Below are positions 38,301 to 46,652 of a DNA stretch of 64,000 nt, piece by piece. This DNA is from Cognatitamlana sp035818475 (lineage in GTDB: Bacteria; Bacteroidota; Bacteroidia; Flavobacteriales; Flavobacteriaceae), in assembly GCF_035818475.1 (NCBI RefSeq), contig NZ_JAYMGV010000001.1:1240001-1304000 (forward strand). Reading direction: 5' to 3'. Made by a program: the position numbers and the translations under genes. How positions within the stretch are numbered: position 1 is the first letter of the stretch; every line of letters begins with the position of its first letter. A model generated the notes under the pieces. That model saw only the letters and a list, made by a program, of their open reading frames with translations. It ran no database searches and was not told the origin of the DNA.

Positions 38301-38716
38301 ATATGGAACAAAATGGTATTTTAGACGTTGAAGTAAACGGAAAAAATATTACTTTAGAGCGGACAGATGTAGAAATCACCTCACAAGATATTGAAGGGTG
38401 GTTAGTGGCTAATGAAGGCACTATAACGGTAGCTTTAGACGTTACCATTACAGATGAATTGCGTAAAGAAGGTATAGCCAGAGAGTTAATAAACAGAATT
38501 CAGAATTTACGCAAAGATTCAGGTTTTGAAGTCACTGATAAAATTGACGTAAGGCTTCAAAAAGATGAACAGGTTGTAAATGCAGTTGATGCGAATATGA
38601 CCTATATAAAATCAGAAACGTTAACAAATGAACTTGAAATAATAGATAAATTAGAAGATGGTATAGAAATTGCTTTTGATGATGTAAATACCAAATTATT
38701 TATCCAAAAACATTAG
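35312..38716 (+). CDS. ileS: Isoleucyl-tRNA synthetase, eukaryote-like type with GXHH signature
   Basis: Charges tRNA-Ile. It has 1134 residues, long for a bacterial IleRS, and the layout resembles the IleRS2 (eukaryote-like) type. The class I signature normally reads HXGH; here residues 57-60 are Gly-Val-His-His (bases 35480-35491) within SANGLPGVHHVLA. The second signature KMSKR is intact in GQKMSKRLGNA. The editing domain (WTTTPWTLPSNTAL) and DWNLSRSRYWGIPLPIW are conserved. No C-terminal zinc cluster was seen. The GXHH swap has been linked to very high mupirocin resistance in some IleRS2 enzymes. The DksA-like gene follows 4 bp later. Confidence 0.98.
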   Translation: MSTKFPEYKGLDLPNVASEILQYWQENNIFEKSVSTREDGKPFVFFEGPPSANGLPGVHHVLARAIKDIFPRYKTMKGYQVKRKAGWDTHGLPIELGVEKELGITKEDIGKTISVEDYNAACRKAVMRYTDVWNDLTQKMGYWVDMDDPYITYEPKYMESVWWLLKQIYNKRLLYKGYTIQPYSPKAGTGLSSHELNQPGTYQDVTDTTVVAQFKAVEGTLPDFLQSEGAIHFLAWTTTPWTLPSNTALTVGPKIDYVLVETFNQYTFKPVKVILAKQLVSYQFSGKFNQVEDQSELASYKAGDKKIPFYVIKTFVGKDLVGIKYEQLLQYALPNDNPEHAFRVISGDFVTTEDGTGIVHTAPTFGADDALVAKQATPEVPPMLVKDAYGNLVPLVDLQGRFRPEMEEFAGKYVKNEYYDDGEAPDRSVDVELAIKLKEENKAFKVEKYKHSYPNCWRTDKPILYYPLDSWFIKVTDVKDRMFELNETINWKPKATGTGRFGNWLANANDWNLSRSRYWGIPLPIWRTEDGKEEVCIGSVEELKNEMQKAVEAGVLAQDIFADFEVGNNSDENYAKLDLHKNIVDEIVLVSPTGQKMFRESDLIDVWFDSGSMPYAQWHYPFENKALIDDNKSYPADFIAEGVDQTRGWFYTLHAIGTMVFDSVAYRNVVSNGLVLDKNGQKMSKRLGNAVDPFETLGNYGADATRWYMISNANPWDNLKFDIDGVEEVKRKFFGTLYNTYSFFQLYANLDNFNYSEADIPLEERPEIDRWILSELHTLIKKVDTYYADYEPTKATRAISDFTQDYLSNWFVRLSRRRYWKGDYQQDKISAYQTLYTCMLTIAKLGAPVAPFFMDRLYLDLNAVTHKESFESVHLSDFPVFDKSYVDKSLENKMESAQIISSLVLSLRAKEKIKVRQPLQKIMIPINSESQKNEILAVSDLIKSEVNVKEIEVLEDASEILVKQIKPNFKVLGPRFGKDMKAVAQVVNNFTSEDIKNMEQNGILDVEVNGKNITLERTDVEITSQDIEGWLVANEGTITVALDVTITDELRKEGIARELINRIQNLRKDSGFEVTDKIDVRLQKDEQVVNAVDANMTYIKSETLTNELEIIDKLEDGIEIAFDDVNTKLFIQKH

Positions 38717-38720
38717 TATT

Positions 38721-39095
38721 ATGGGAGATAGTGTAAGATACTCAGATGCTGAGTTAGCAGAATTTAAAGAGTTAATCTCAGAAAAAATAGAAAAAGCACA
38801 ACATGATTTAGAGCTTATTAAGAGTGCGTATATGAATGATCATAATAATGGTACAGAAGATACATCGCCTACATTTAAAGCTTTTGATGAAGGAAGTGCA
38901 GTAATGAGTAAGGAGTCTAATTCACAATTGGCCATCCGCCAGGAGAAGTTTATTCGTGATCTAAAAAATGCCCTTATCCGTATTGAAAACAAAACCTATG
39001 GTGTTTGCCGTGTTACAGGCAAATTAATTAACAAAAAACGATTAGAGCTTGTGCCTCATGCTACTTTAAGTATTGAAGCAAAAAACATGCAATAA
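38721..39095 (+). CDS. TraR/DksA-family protein with degenerate zinc finger
   Basis: Transcription-modulator-like protein of 124 residues, predicted to reach RNA polymerase through the secondary channel. An N-terminal coiled coil (~8-85) is followed by the DksA C-terminal fold YGVCRVTGKLINKKRLELVP. Of the four zinc cysteines usual in this family only one (in GVCR) remains, so zinc binding is unlikely. It is 4 bp after ileS and probably co-transcribed. Confidence 0.85.
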   Translation: MGDSVRYSDAELAEFKELISEKIEKAQHDLELIKSAYMNDHNNGTEDTSPTFKAFDEGSAVMSKESNSQLAIRQEKFIRDLKNALIRIENKTYGVCRVTGKLINKKRLELVPHATLSIEAKNMQ

Positions 39096-39118
39096 TCTAA
39101 CAATAAATGATATATTTG

Positions 39119-39146
39119 AAACGTCTCAGTAATGGGGCGTTTTTCA
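39119..39146 (+). terminator. Probable terminator after the DksA-like gene
   Basis: Stem AAACGTCTC / GGGGCGTTT, including two G-T pairs, followed by T-rich sequence, between the DksA-like gene and lspA. Confidence 0.6.
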
Positions 39147-39196
39147 TTTTAGCACTTTTGTCGCCACGAGTTATCAAAAGGTCTTAAATCCAATAC

Positions 39197-39826
39197 ATGT
39201 CACTAAAAAAATCATTTTTTCTTATTGTGGTCATCTTACTGATTGACCAGGTTAGTAAAGTGTATGTTAAAACACACTTTATGCTTCATGAAAGTGTAGC
39301 TATTTTTAGTTGGTTTAAAATCTATTTTATAGAAAATGACGGCATGGCCTGGGGAACAAAACTTAGTGATTTTACCACGTTTATTTCAGATAGATCAGCA
39401 AAAGTAATTCTAACTTTATTTAGAGTGGTAGCTATATTTGGTATAGGCTATTGGTTATATGATGCCACAAAAAAGCAGGGTTCAAAAATTTTAATAATAG
39501 CCATAGCTTTAATTTTTGCTGGAGCTTTAGGTAATATTATAGATTCTGTATTTTATGGTGTTTTATTTGATGACAGTATCAGTCAGGTAGCTACATTTTT
39601 ACCTGAAACCGGGGGGTATGATACCTTACTGTATGGCCGTGTGGTAGACATGTTGTACTTTCCGCTTATAGAAGTGGATTTACCCCAATGGGTGCCCTTT
39701 TACGGGGGGAAACGTTTTAACTTTTTCGAACCCGTTTTTAACGTAGCAGATATGGCCATAAGTACCGGGTTTATAATGCTTATTGTGTTCAATAAGAAGG
39801 CGTTTTCTAAAAGAACAGATATTTAG
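39197..39826 (+). CDS. lspA: Lipoprotein signal peptidase (signal peptidase II)
   Basis: Inner-membrane aspartyl protease that removes signal peptides from prolipoproteins, of which this window encodes several. It has 209 residues, longer than the ~165 of E. coli owing to an insertion between the two catalytic blocks, as is usual in Bacteroidota. The catalytic aspartates are predicted as D116 (GNIIDSVF) and D185 (FNVADMAIS). The conserved N-terminal block LLIDQVSKVYV is present. Its stop codon lies in the loop region of a terminator hairpin. Confidence 0.96.
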   Translation: MSLKKSFFLIVVILLIDQVSKVYVKTHFMLHESVAIFSWFKIYFIENDGMAWGTKLSDFTTFISDRSAKVILTLFRVVAIFGIGYWLYDATKKQGSKILIIAIALIFAGALGNIIDSVFYGVLFDDSISQVATFLPETGGYDTLLYGRVVDMLYFPLIEVDLPQWVPFYGGKRFNFFEPVFNVADMAISTGFIMLIVFNKKAFSKRTDI

Positions 39827-39841
39827 AAAATATCTGTTCTT
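39811..39841. terminator. Bidirectional terminator overlapping the lspA stop
   Basis: Perfect 14-bp arms AAGAACAGATATTT / AAATATCTGTTCTT around a 3-base loop. The left arm encodes the last lspA codons and the stop (39824-39826) falls at the loop. The convergent minus-strand gene ends 15 bp further on. Confidence 0.75.
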
Positions 39842-39855
39842 ATATTATATGGGTG

Positions 39856-40419
39856 TTAAAACTCATAGATAGAATATGGTGTTATACAATAATCCAATCC
39901 AATATCACTTTCAAAGACATCGGTAATCCTATCTTCAGCCTCAAAAAAGGACAAGCCAATTTTAATGGTGGCAGGTTTACATTTGGCTAAAAACCGATCA
40001 TAAAATCCTTTACCATAACCAACACGGTGTCCTTGTTTATCAAAGGCTAAAAGGGGGATAAAAACCACGTCAATTTGATCATCTGTAATAGCTATACCAT
40101 CTATAGGTTCAGGAATATGATATTTGTTTTTTTTGATGACGGTATTATCTGTTAGCAGAACATGGGTCATAGCCCCGGTTTTAAAATCACTTTTAGAAAT
40201 AAGAACGTTTTTGTCCTTTCCGGAAAGGATATTTAAAATATATTCTGTATTAATTTCTTTCTGTTCTTCAATAGCTAAAAAGATGTGATAAAAGGAATGA
40301 TTCCAAACGGGCAACCTTAAAAGTTGGTTTGAAATGGCTAAACTCAAATCCTCAATTTGATCTTTAGATAAGTCTTTACGTTTGGATTTATATATTTTGC
40401 GTAATTCTGATTTATTCAT
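39856..40419 (-). CDS. 5-formyltetrahydrofolate cyclo-ligase
   Basis: ATP-dependent conversion of 5-formyl-THF to 5,10-methenyl-THF, returning a folate storage form to one-carbon metabolism. It has 187 residues from ATG 40419; a longer frame reaching back into the upstream gene is unlikely. The N-terminal basic helix (KSELRKIYKSKRKDL) and the ATP/Mg-binding GYGKGFYDRFL are characteristic. It starts 4 bp after the stop of the M14-like gene, so it sits last in the rimK operon. Confidence 0.92.
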   Translation of the reverse strand: MNKSELRKIYKSKRKDLSKDQIEDLSLAISNQLLRLPVWNHSFYHIFLAIEEQKEINTEYILNILSGKDKNVLISKSDFKTGAMTHVLLTDNTVIKKNKYHIPEPIDGIAITDDQIDVVFIPLLAFDKQGHRVGYGKGFYDRFLAKCKPATIKIGLSFFEAEDRITDVFESDIGLDYCITPYSIYEF

Positions 40420-40423
40420 ACCA

Positions 40424-41398
40424 CTAGGTTTTGATCTCAACAGAGATGTGAAATAAAGCATCTCCCTGATAGACTATAGGGGATTCGTTTATATTTATAA
40501 TATAACCGGCATGTCTGGCCCTGACAAAATAATTAAACTTACCATAAGGGTCTGTAATATTGCCCAAAATATCATCTTTTTCTACATGGGAACCAATAGG
40601 AGCAACAGCTTTGAACATACCAGAATATTTGGCGCGTAACCACTTACTTTCATTAATAAAAATACATTCTCTTTTGGGTTTAGTAGATTTAAAAACCGTT
40701 TTTAGCATGCCTAAATGTTTTAAAATACGTTTTGAACCGTTAACTCCTGAATTGGTAACTATATCATCAATATGAAACGATTTTCCGCCTTCAAAAAGTA
40801 ATAAAGGCTTGCCTAGTTTAGAGCAGGTGGTTCTAAAGGATTTGGATAAGTTTTTAGAATAGAGCACGAAGGGAGGGCCAAAGGCTTTTGCTAATGCATT
40901 TAGATCGGTATGGTCTTTAGTATAACGTAATTGAGGTGCATTAAACCTATCAGAGCCGCCGGTATGAAAATCAATGATTAAATCAGCATGAGGGATGACT
41001 TCATGTATGAGCTTGTAGGCTACGCGTGCGGCCAATGAACCGGAAGGGCTACCGGGAAATACACGGTTTAAATCCCTGCCATCAGGAAATTCACGCTTTA
41101 GGTTTATAAAACCAAAGACATTGATTACAGGCATACAAATAATAGTGCCTGTTTTAGGCCGGTTAATACCTTTTGCTATAAGTTGTCTGACAATTTCAAC
41201 GCCGTTGACTTCGTCTCCATGAATTCCGGCAGTAAACAATACCGTAGGCCCGGGCTTTTTTGAACGTTCAATAATAACGGGAACATTTACCGGTGTAGAG
41301 GTGTGTAAATTAGCAACATCAAAATTTACTTCTTTACTTTCTCCCGGGAGTACCTGTTCTCCTAAAATATGTAATATCTCAACTTTTGTCTTGGGCAT
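40424..41398 (-). CDS. Succinylglutamate desuccinylase/aspartoacylase-like zinc hydrolase (M14 fold)
   Basis: Predicted zinc-dependent carboxypeptidase/deacylase of 324 residues. Zinc ligands are H60 and E63 (GIHGDE) and a later His in IDFHTGG; conserved DGRDLNRVFPG binds substrate. A C-terminal beta-rich domain follows from ~240. The start codon directly abuts the rimK stop, so translation is likely coupled. In this setting it may remove the glutamates that RimK adds. It is not the retropepsin-like RimB of Pseudomonas. Substrate assignment is inference. Confidence 0.85.
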   Translation of the reverse strand: MPKTKVEILHILGEQVLPGESKEVNFDVANLHTSTPVNVPVIIERSKKPGPTVLFTAGIHGDEVNGVEIVRQLIAKGINRPKTGTIICMPVINVFGFINLKREFPDGRDLNRVFPGSPSGSLAARVAYKLIHEVIPHADLIIDFHTGGSDRFNAPQLRYTKDHTDLNALAKAFGPPFVLYSKNLSKSFRTTCSKLGKPLLLFEGGKSFHIDDIVTNSGVNGSKRILKHLGMLKTVFKSTKPKRECIFINESKWLRAKYSGMFKAVAPIGSHVEKDDILGNITDPYGKFNYFVRARHAGYIININESPIVYQGDALFHISVEIKT

Positions 41399-42274
41399 TT
41401 ATTTTGCGTTTTTTTCAATATATCTAATAATAGATTTGGCAATATTTCTCCCGGTGGCAGTTTCTATACCTTCTAATCCCGGAGTGGAATTGACTTCCAA
41501 TAATAAGGGCCCTCTTGCAGATTGTAACATATCAACACCACAAACCGGTAGGTTTAAGGCACGTGAGGCATTCATAGCCAGTTTTAGCTCATCATGATTT
41601 AACTTGATAATATTTGCCGTACCGCCACGATGCAAATTAGAACGAAATTCTCCTTCTTTCCCCTGGCGTTTCATGGCACCAACCACTTGTCCATCTACAA
41701 CCAATGCCCTGACATCTGAACCACCGGCTTCTTTAATAAACTCCTGAACAATGACTCTGGCCTGTAACCCGTTAAAAGCTTCTAAAACAGACTCAGCCGC
41801 ATTTTTTGTTTCAGCTAAAACAACACCTAAACCTTGGGTGCCCTCTAATAGTTTTATAATAACCGGAGTGCCTCCAACATGTTCAATAACTTCTTCTACG
41901 TCTCTTGAATAATTGGTGAAAACCGTCTTAGGCATGCCAATCCCCGCTTTACTCAAACGTTGCAAACTTCTAAGCTTGTCTCTGGAGCGTTGAATAGCGT
42001 TAGAAGTTGCAATAGTAAATACACCCATCATTTCAAATTGTCTTACCACGGCGCAACCATAAAATGTTACAGAAGCACCAATTCTGGGAACTATGGCATC
42101 TACATAATTTAAATAACGGTCTTTATAATAAATGGTAGGCTTTTCTTTTTCAATAATGATATCACACTTAAGGGGATCTATAACCTCTATGCTGTGACCT
42201 CTTTTTTCACCTTCTTCAATAAGGCGTTCCGTAGAGTATAACTGCGGATTTCTAGATAGAATGACTATGTTCAT
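41399..42274 (-). CDS. rimK: RimK-type ATP-grasp alpha-L-glutamate ligase
   Basis: Adds glutamate residues to the C-terminus of ribosomal protein S6 in E. coli; relatives act on other acceptors. It has 291 residues. The N-terminal Rossmann-like domain is followed by the ATP-grasp region (GTPVIIKLLEGTQGLGVVLAE), QEFIKEAGGSDVRALVV and the metal-binding LLEVNSTPGLEGIE. It is first in a minus-strand operon with the M14-like hydrolase and the 5-formyl-THF cyclo-ligase. It is divergent from uvrC over ~236 bp of AT-rich spacer. Confidence 0.93.
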   Translation of the reverse strand: MNIVILSRNPQLYSTERLIEEGEKRGHSIEVIDPLKCDIIIEKEKPTIYYKDRYLNYVDAIVPRIGASVTFYGCAVVRQFEMMGVFTIATSNAIQRSRDKLRSLQRLSKAGIGMPKTVFTNYSRDVEEVIEHVGGTPVIIKLLEGTQGLGVVLAETKNAAESVLEAFNGLQARVIVQEFIKEAGGSDVRALVVDGQVVGAMKRQGKEGEFRSNLHRGGTANIIKLNHDELKLAMNASRALNLPVCGVDMLQSARGPLLLEVNSTPGLEGIETATGRNIAKSIIRYIEKNAK

Positions 42275-42497
42275 TTTTTGGTATGTAATAAAGAAATACG
42301 TTCTAAATCTACGTGCTTCATCCGAGTTTAAAGTTAAGTGAATCTTATATGTTTTCCCAAAAAAAATGACTTTAGAGTTGCATTGCTTTTATCTGATCCT
42401 CTCAACACAAGATAAATCAGGTTCTGAAAGTTATATGTAATGGGAAATCTTAACATGTTTTATAACATAGAATGGGTTTATAAAAAAATTAAATAAT

Positions 42498-42505
42498 TAC
42501 CTTTA
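42498..42505 (+). promoter_or_regulatory. Candidate uvrC -7 element, 5 bp before the ATG
   Basis: TACCTTTA differs from TAnnTTTG only at the last base and is 5 bp before the uvrC ATG, which would make the transcript leaderless or nearly so. Confidence 0.4.
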
Positions 42506-42510
42506 CACTA

Positions 42511-44313
42511 ATGGATACCCCCGATTTAGAGATACAATTAAAAACCCTGCCAAATCAACCCGGAGTTTATCAGTATTACGATAAAGAGGGTACTGTAATT
42601 TATGTTGGAAAAGCAAAAAACTTAAAAAAACGGGTAAGCTCATACTTTACTAAAAACCACGATTATGGCAAAACCAAGGTATTAGTAAAAAAAATAGCCA
42701 ATATAAAACATATTGTAGTTGATACAGAGACAGATGCGTTGCTGTTAGAGAATAACTTAATAAAAAAGTATCAGCCCAGATATAATGTTATGTTGAAAGA
42801 CGACAAATCATATCCATGGATTTGTATAAAAAAAGAGCGTTTCCCCAGAGTGTTTTCTACACGACGTGTTTTTAAAAATAGCGGAGAGTATTTTGGGCCG
42901 TATACCAGTGTTAAAACAGTGCATACATTACTTGATTTGATTAAAGGATTATATGCTCTGCGTACTTGTAATTACGATTTGGCGGAAGAAAAAATTAAAG
43001 CAGGAAAATATAAGGTCTGTTTAGAGTATCATTTAGGAAACTGCAAAGGGCCTTGTGAGGGCTATGAAACCGAAGAAGCATACAATGAAAACATAAAGGC
43101 TATAAAAGAAATTTTAAAAGGAAACTTCAAGGATTCATTATCACAGTTTAAAGCACAAATGAAGGCCTATGCTGAAAATATGCAGTTTGAAGAAGCGCAA
43201 AAGATTAAGGAAAAATTAGAAATTTTAGAAAACTATCAGGCAAAATCAACAATTGTAAATCCAAAGATCAGCAATGTAGATGTATTCTCTATAATGAGTG
43301 ATGAGAGCTATGGGTATGTGAACTTTTTACAGTTGTCTTATGGTTCAATTATTCGTTCACATACACTGGAGATCAAAAAGAAGCTTGATGAAACGGATGA
43401 TGTACTTTTAGAATTGGCCATCACAGAAATCCGGCAACGTTTTAACTCTAATTCCAAAGAAGTATATGTGCCTTTTAAAATAGATTTAGGTGAAAAAATA
43501 AAAGTGACAGTACCCAAGCTGGGAGATAAGAAACATATTTTGGATCTATCCCTAAGAAATGCAAAGTATTATAGAATGGAGCGTTTCAAGCAAATGAAAA
43601 TAGTTGACCCGGACAGGCATGCCAATAGAATTATGGCGCAAATGAAAGCCGATTTAAGACTCTCAGAAGAACCAAGACATATTGAGTGTTTTGATAACTC
43701 AAATATTCAGGGTACTAATCCGGTAGCAGCATGTGTGGTCTTTAAAAATGGTAAACCCAGTAAAAAGGATTACCGACATTTTAATATTAAAACCGTAGAA
43801 GGGCCAGACGATTTTGCTTCAATGGAAGAAGTGGTTTACAGGCGTTATAAACGTTTGGTTGAAGAAGAGCAACCCTTGCCGCAACTTATAATTATTGATG
43901 GAGGGAAAGGGCAGTTATCATCAGCGTTAAAGAGCCTTGATATTTTGAATTTAAGAGGTAAAATTGCTATCGTCGGAATTGCCAAACGTTTGGAAGAATT
44001 ATTTTACCCAAATGACCCAATTCCCTTATATTTAGATAAAAAAAGCGAAACACTAAAGATTATTCAGCAGTTGCGTAATGAAGCGCATCGATTTGGTATA
44101 GAACACCACAGAAACAGACGTAGCAAAAATGCATTGAATACAGAGCTGGAAACAATTCAGGGCATTGGAGAAAAAACGGTAGTGGAGCTGTTGAAACATT
44201 TTAAATCAGCTAAACGTGTTGCTAATGCCAAATTAGATGAACTGGAAGATGTTGTAGGAGCCTCAAGAGCTGAGAAAGTTTATAATTATTATCATGAGAA
44301 GTCACAATCATAA
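42511..44313 (+). CDS. uvrC: Excinuclease ABC subunit C
   Basis: Dual-incision nuclease of nucleotide excision repair. It has 600 residues. The N-terminal GIY-YIG domain (GVYQYYD, VIYVGKAKNLKKRVSSYF) makes the 3' cut. A UVR helix pair lies near 200-235 (AENMQFEEAQKIKEKLE). The RNase H-like endonuclease domain (ECFDNSNIQGTNPVAA, LIIIDGGKGQL) makes the 5' cut. A C-terminal helix-hairpin-helix (ETIQGIGEKTVVELL) binds DNA. Full length. Confidence 0.98.
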   Translation: MDTPDLEIQLKTLPNQPGVYQYYDKEGTVIYVGKAKNLKKRVSSYFTKNHDYGKTKVLVKKIANIKHIVVDTETDALLLENNLIKKYQPRYNVMLKDDKSYPWICIKKERFPRVFSTRRVFKNSGEYFGPYTSVKTVHTLLDLIKGLYALRTCNYDLAEEKIKAGKYKVCLEYHLGNCKGPCEGYETEEAYNENIKAIKEILKGNFKDSLSQFKAQMKAYAENMQFEEAQKIKEKLEILENYQAKSTIVNPKISNVDVFSIMSDESYGYVNFLQLSYGSIIRSHTLEIKKKLDETDDVLLELAITEIRQRFNSNSKEVYVPFKIDLGEKIKVTVPKLGDKKHILDLSLRNAKYYRMERFKQMKIVDPDRHANRIMAQMKADLRLSEEPRHIECFDNSNIQGTNPVAACVVFKNGKPSKKDYRHFNIKTVEGPDDFASMEEVVYRRYKRLVEEEQPLPQLIIIDGGKGQLSSALKSLDILNLRGKIAIVGIAKRLEELFYPNDPIPLYLDKKSETLKIIQQLRNEAHRFGIEHHRNRRSKNALNTELETIQGIGEKTVVELLKHFKSAKRVANAKLDELEDVVGASRAEKVYNYYHEKSQS

Positions 44314-44411
44314 AGATTTGCCTTTTCGATGCAAGGAGAAACCCCATAAACAAAAGGTTTCATGTTTTAATGCCTATGCCAACATAACAAAAGTTTTTAG
44401 TTAAAGATACA

Positions 44412-46652
44412 TTGAATTTAAAAATAGCCATATCATTCTTCTTTCTTTTCGTATTACATTCCGTAAATGCGCAAAACAAAATGCAGGACCCTAAACCAAA
44501 AGTAGGTTTGGTATTAAGTGGTGGTGGCGCAAAAGGATTAGCGCATATTGGCGTGTTAAAAGTGATTGATAGTTTAGGAGTAAAGATTGATTATGTTGCT
44601 GGCACCAGTATGGGAGCTATAATAGGGGGATTATATGCTTCAGGGTACTCAGGAAAGCAATTAGATTCTATATTTCAGGAAGTAGATTTTGATAACATTA
44701 TTAGTGATAACCTACCAAGGGCATCCAAACCTTTTTCTGAACGAGATAATGCCGAAAAGTATGCTATAAAATTACCATTCAATAATTTTAAAATAAAGCT
44801 TCCCTCGGCGCTTTCTAAAGGGTATTACACCTACGGTATGCTGTTAAAACTATTGATTCATGTCAATGCGATAGATAAATTTAGTGAGTTGCCTATACCG
44901 TTTTTTTGTATAGCAACAAATATTGAAAACGGCCAACAGGTTATTCTGGATAAAGGGAATTTAACCCAGTCAATAATGGCAAGTAGTGCCCTGCCTTCAT
45001 TATTTCAGCCCGTGGTAATTAATGATACTATTTTAATTGACGGAGGTGTGGTAAACAACTACCCTGTTAATGAATTGCGTGCCAAGGGTATGGATATTAT
45101 TATAGGTGTTGATGTACAAGATGGATTGGCTACAAGAGAAGAGCTGGTTTCTGCCCCGGATGTTTTGCTGCAAATTAATAACTTCAGGACCATTAAAGAT
45201 ATGAAGTTAAAGGTTGGAAAAACAGATGTTTACATTAAACCAAATATTACAGATTTTAACGTCGTTTCTTTTAATGAAGGCCGCGAAATTATTGAAAAGG
45301 GTAAAGGAGCTGCATATGATAAATTAAGCGTACTTCAAAAATTAGTAAACAAAAAGCCTCCAAATGTGACTTCAAACCTGAGGCCAAAACCTATTGATAG
45401 TATTCAAATCAATAAAGTTACAGTAAAAGGGAATGAAAATTATACAAGAGCCTATGTTTTAGGGAAGCTCAAGATAAAAAATAATGAAAAAATAAGTTAT
45501 ACCGATTTTAATAAAGGTATAAATAACCTAGTGGCCACCAACAATTTTGATGCATTAGAGTATGAATTGAAAAGTATAGATGATAAGGAGGAGGGGTATA
45601 GCCTTCTGGCAAGTGTAAAAGAAACACAGGTGAATACCTTTTTAAAACTGGGAATTCACTATGATGATCTATACAAAAGCGCTGCCCTTGCAAACCTGAC
45701 AAAAAAACATTTACTTTTTAATAATGATGTAGCTTCATTGGATATTATACTGGGGGATAATGTGCGGTATAACTTTGAGTATTTAATAGATAAAGGGTTT
45801 TATTGGAGTATAGGAATAAAGTCAAGATATAATCAATTTGATAAAAATATTAATGCAGAATTGATTTTGGATGATGCTCAGGTAACCAATACAGGCCTAA
45901 AAAAAATAGATGTAAAATTAAGGGATCAAACCAATCAGCTTTATGTGCAAACCTTATTTAGAAGAGATTTTTCTCTGAGTTTGGGCGGTGAACACAAAAG
46001 ATTAGATATAGATACAGAAACCTTGTCCGGAGATGATGATGAAGATTTTCAGTTTGAGAATACAGATTATTTAAGCCTTTTTGGAAACCTTAAACTGGAT
46101 ACTTATGATAACAAATATTTTCCAAAAAAAGGGGTGTATTTTAATGGAAGTTTAAATTCATATCTGTATTCTTCCAGTGCAGGTAGTGATTTTAAGAATT
46201 TTTCAATAGCCAAAGCAGATATAGGTTATGCGTTTAGTATAACAGATAAGTTGGCATTTAATATACAGAATAGCGGAGGATTTAAGTTAGGAGATAAGTC
46301 TGATAGTGCATTAGATTTTGCTTTTGGAGGCTATGGAAATGATTTAATCAATAATTTTATTCCTTTTGTTGGGTATGACTTTATCTCTTTGATAGGAAAT
46401 AGCTATGTAAAAGCGTCAGCTTTGATAGATTATGAGGTTTTAAAAAAACATCATATAACCTTAGAAGGTAATTGGGCAAATATTGATGATAATATTTTTG
46501 ATACTGGAGAGTGGTTTACCCTCCCGGACTATAGAGGCTATGCGTTGGGTTATGCTATTGAAACTTTTGTAGGACCCATTCAGGTAAAATATAGTTATTC
46601 GCCAGAGCAAAAGAACAGCAACTGGTTTTTTAGTATGGGATTCTGGTTTTAG
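44412..46652 (+). CDS. Patatin-like phospholipase with POTRA and outer-membrane barrel
   Basis: Surface-directed lipase fused to a BamA-like translocation module, resembling type Vd autotransporters such as PlpD. It has 746 residues from TTG 44412; the next Met (24) would remove the signal peptide that ends VNAQ. The patatin domain has the oxyanion loop GGGAKG (37-42), Ser nucleophile S66 in GTSMG, and D210 in DGG. A POTRA-like region follows (~325-410), then a ~330-residue beta-barrel ending in aromatic residues (FFSMGFWF). It is 98 bp after uvrC. Confidence 0.9.
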   Translation: MNLKIAISFFFLFVLHSVNAQNKMQDPKPKVGLVLSGGGAKGLAHIGVLKVIDSLGVKIDYVAGTSMGAIIGGLYASGYSGKQLDSIFQEVDFDNIISDNLPRASKPFSERDNAEKYAIKLPFNNFKIKLPSALSKGYYTYGMLLKLLIHVNAIDKFSELPIPFFCIATNIENGQQVILDKGNLTQSIMASSALPSLFQPVVINDTILIDGGVVNNYPVNELRAKGMDIIIGVDVQDGLATREELVSAPDVLLQINNFRTIKDMKLKVGKTDVYIKPNITDFNVVSFNEGREIIEKGKGAAYDKLSVLQKLVNKKPPNVTSNLRPKPIDSIQINKVTVKGNENYTRAYVLGKLKIKNNEKISYTDFNKGINNLVATNNFDALEYELKSIDDKEEGYSLLASVKETQVNTFLKLGIHYDDLYKSAALANLTKKHLLFNNDVASLDIILGDNVRYNFEYLIDKGFYWSIGIKSRYNQFDKNINAELILDDAQVTNTGLKKIDVKLRDQTNQLYVQTLFRRDFSLSLGGEHKRLDIDTETLSGDDDEDFQFENTDYLSLFGNLKLDTYDNKYFPKKGVYFNGSLNSYLYSSSAGSDFKNFSIAKADIGYAFSITDKLAFNIQNSGGFKLGDKSDSALDFAFGGYGNDLINNFIPFVGYDFISLIGNSYVKASALIDYEVLKKHHITLEGNWANIDDNIFDTGEWFTLPDYRGYALGYAIETFVGPIQVKYSYSPEQKNSNWFFSMGFWF

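Noticed and set aside
40420..40461. N-terminal extension of the 5-formyl-THF cyclo-ligase into the M14-like gene
   Set aside because: It would overlap the upstream coding end; the internal ATG at 40419 starts the conserved basic helix and gives normal operon spacing.
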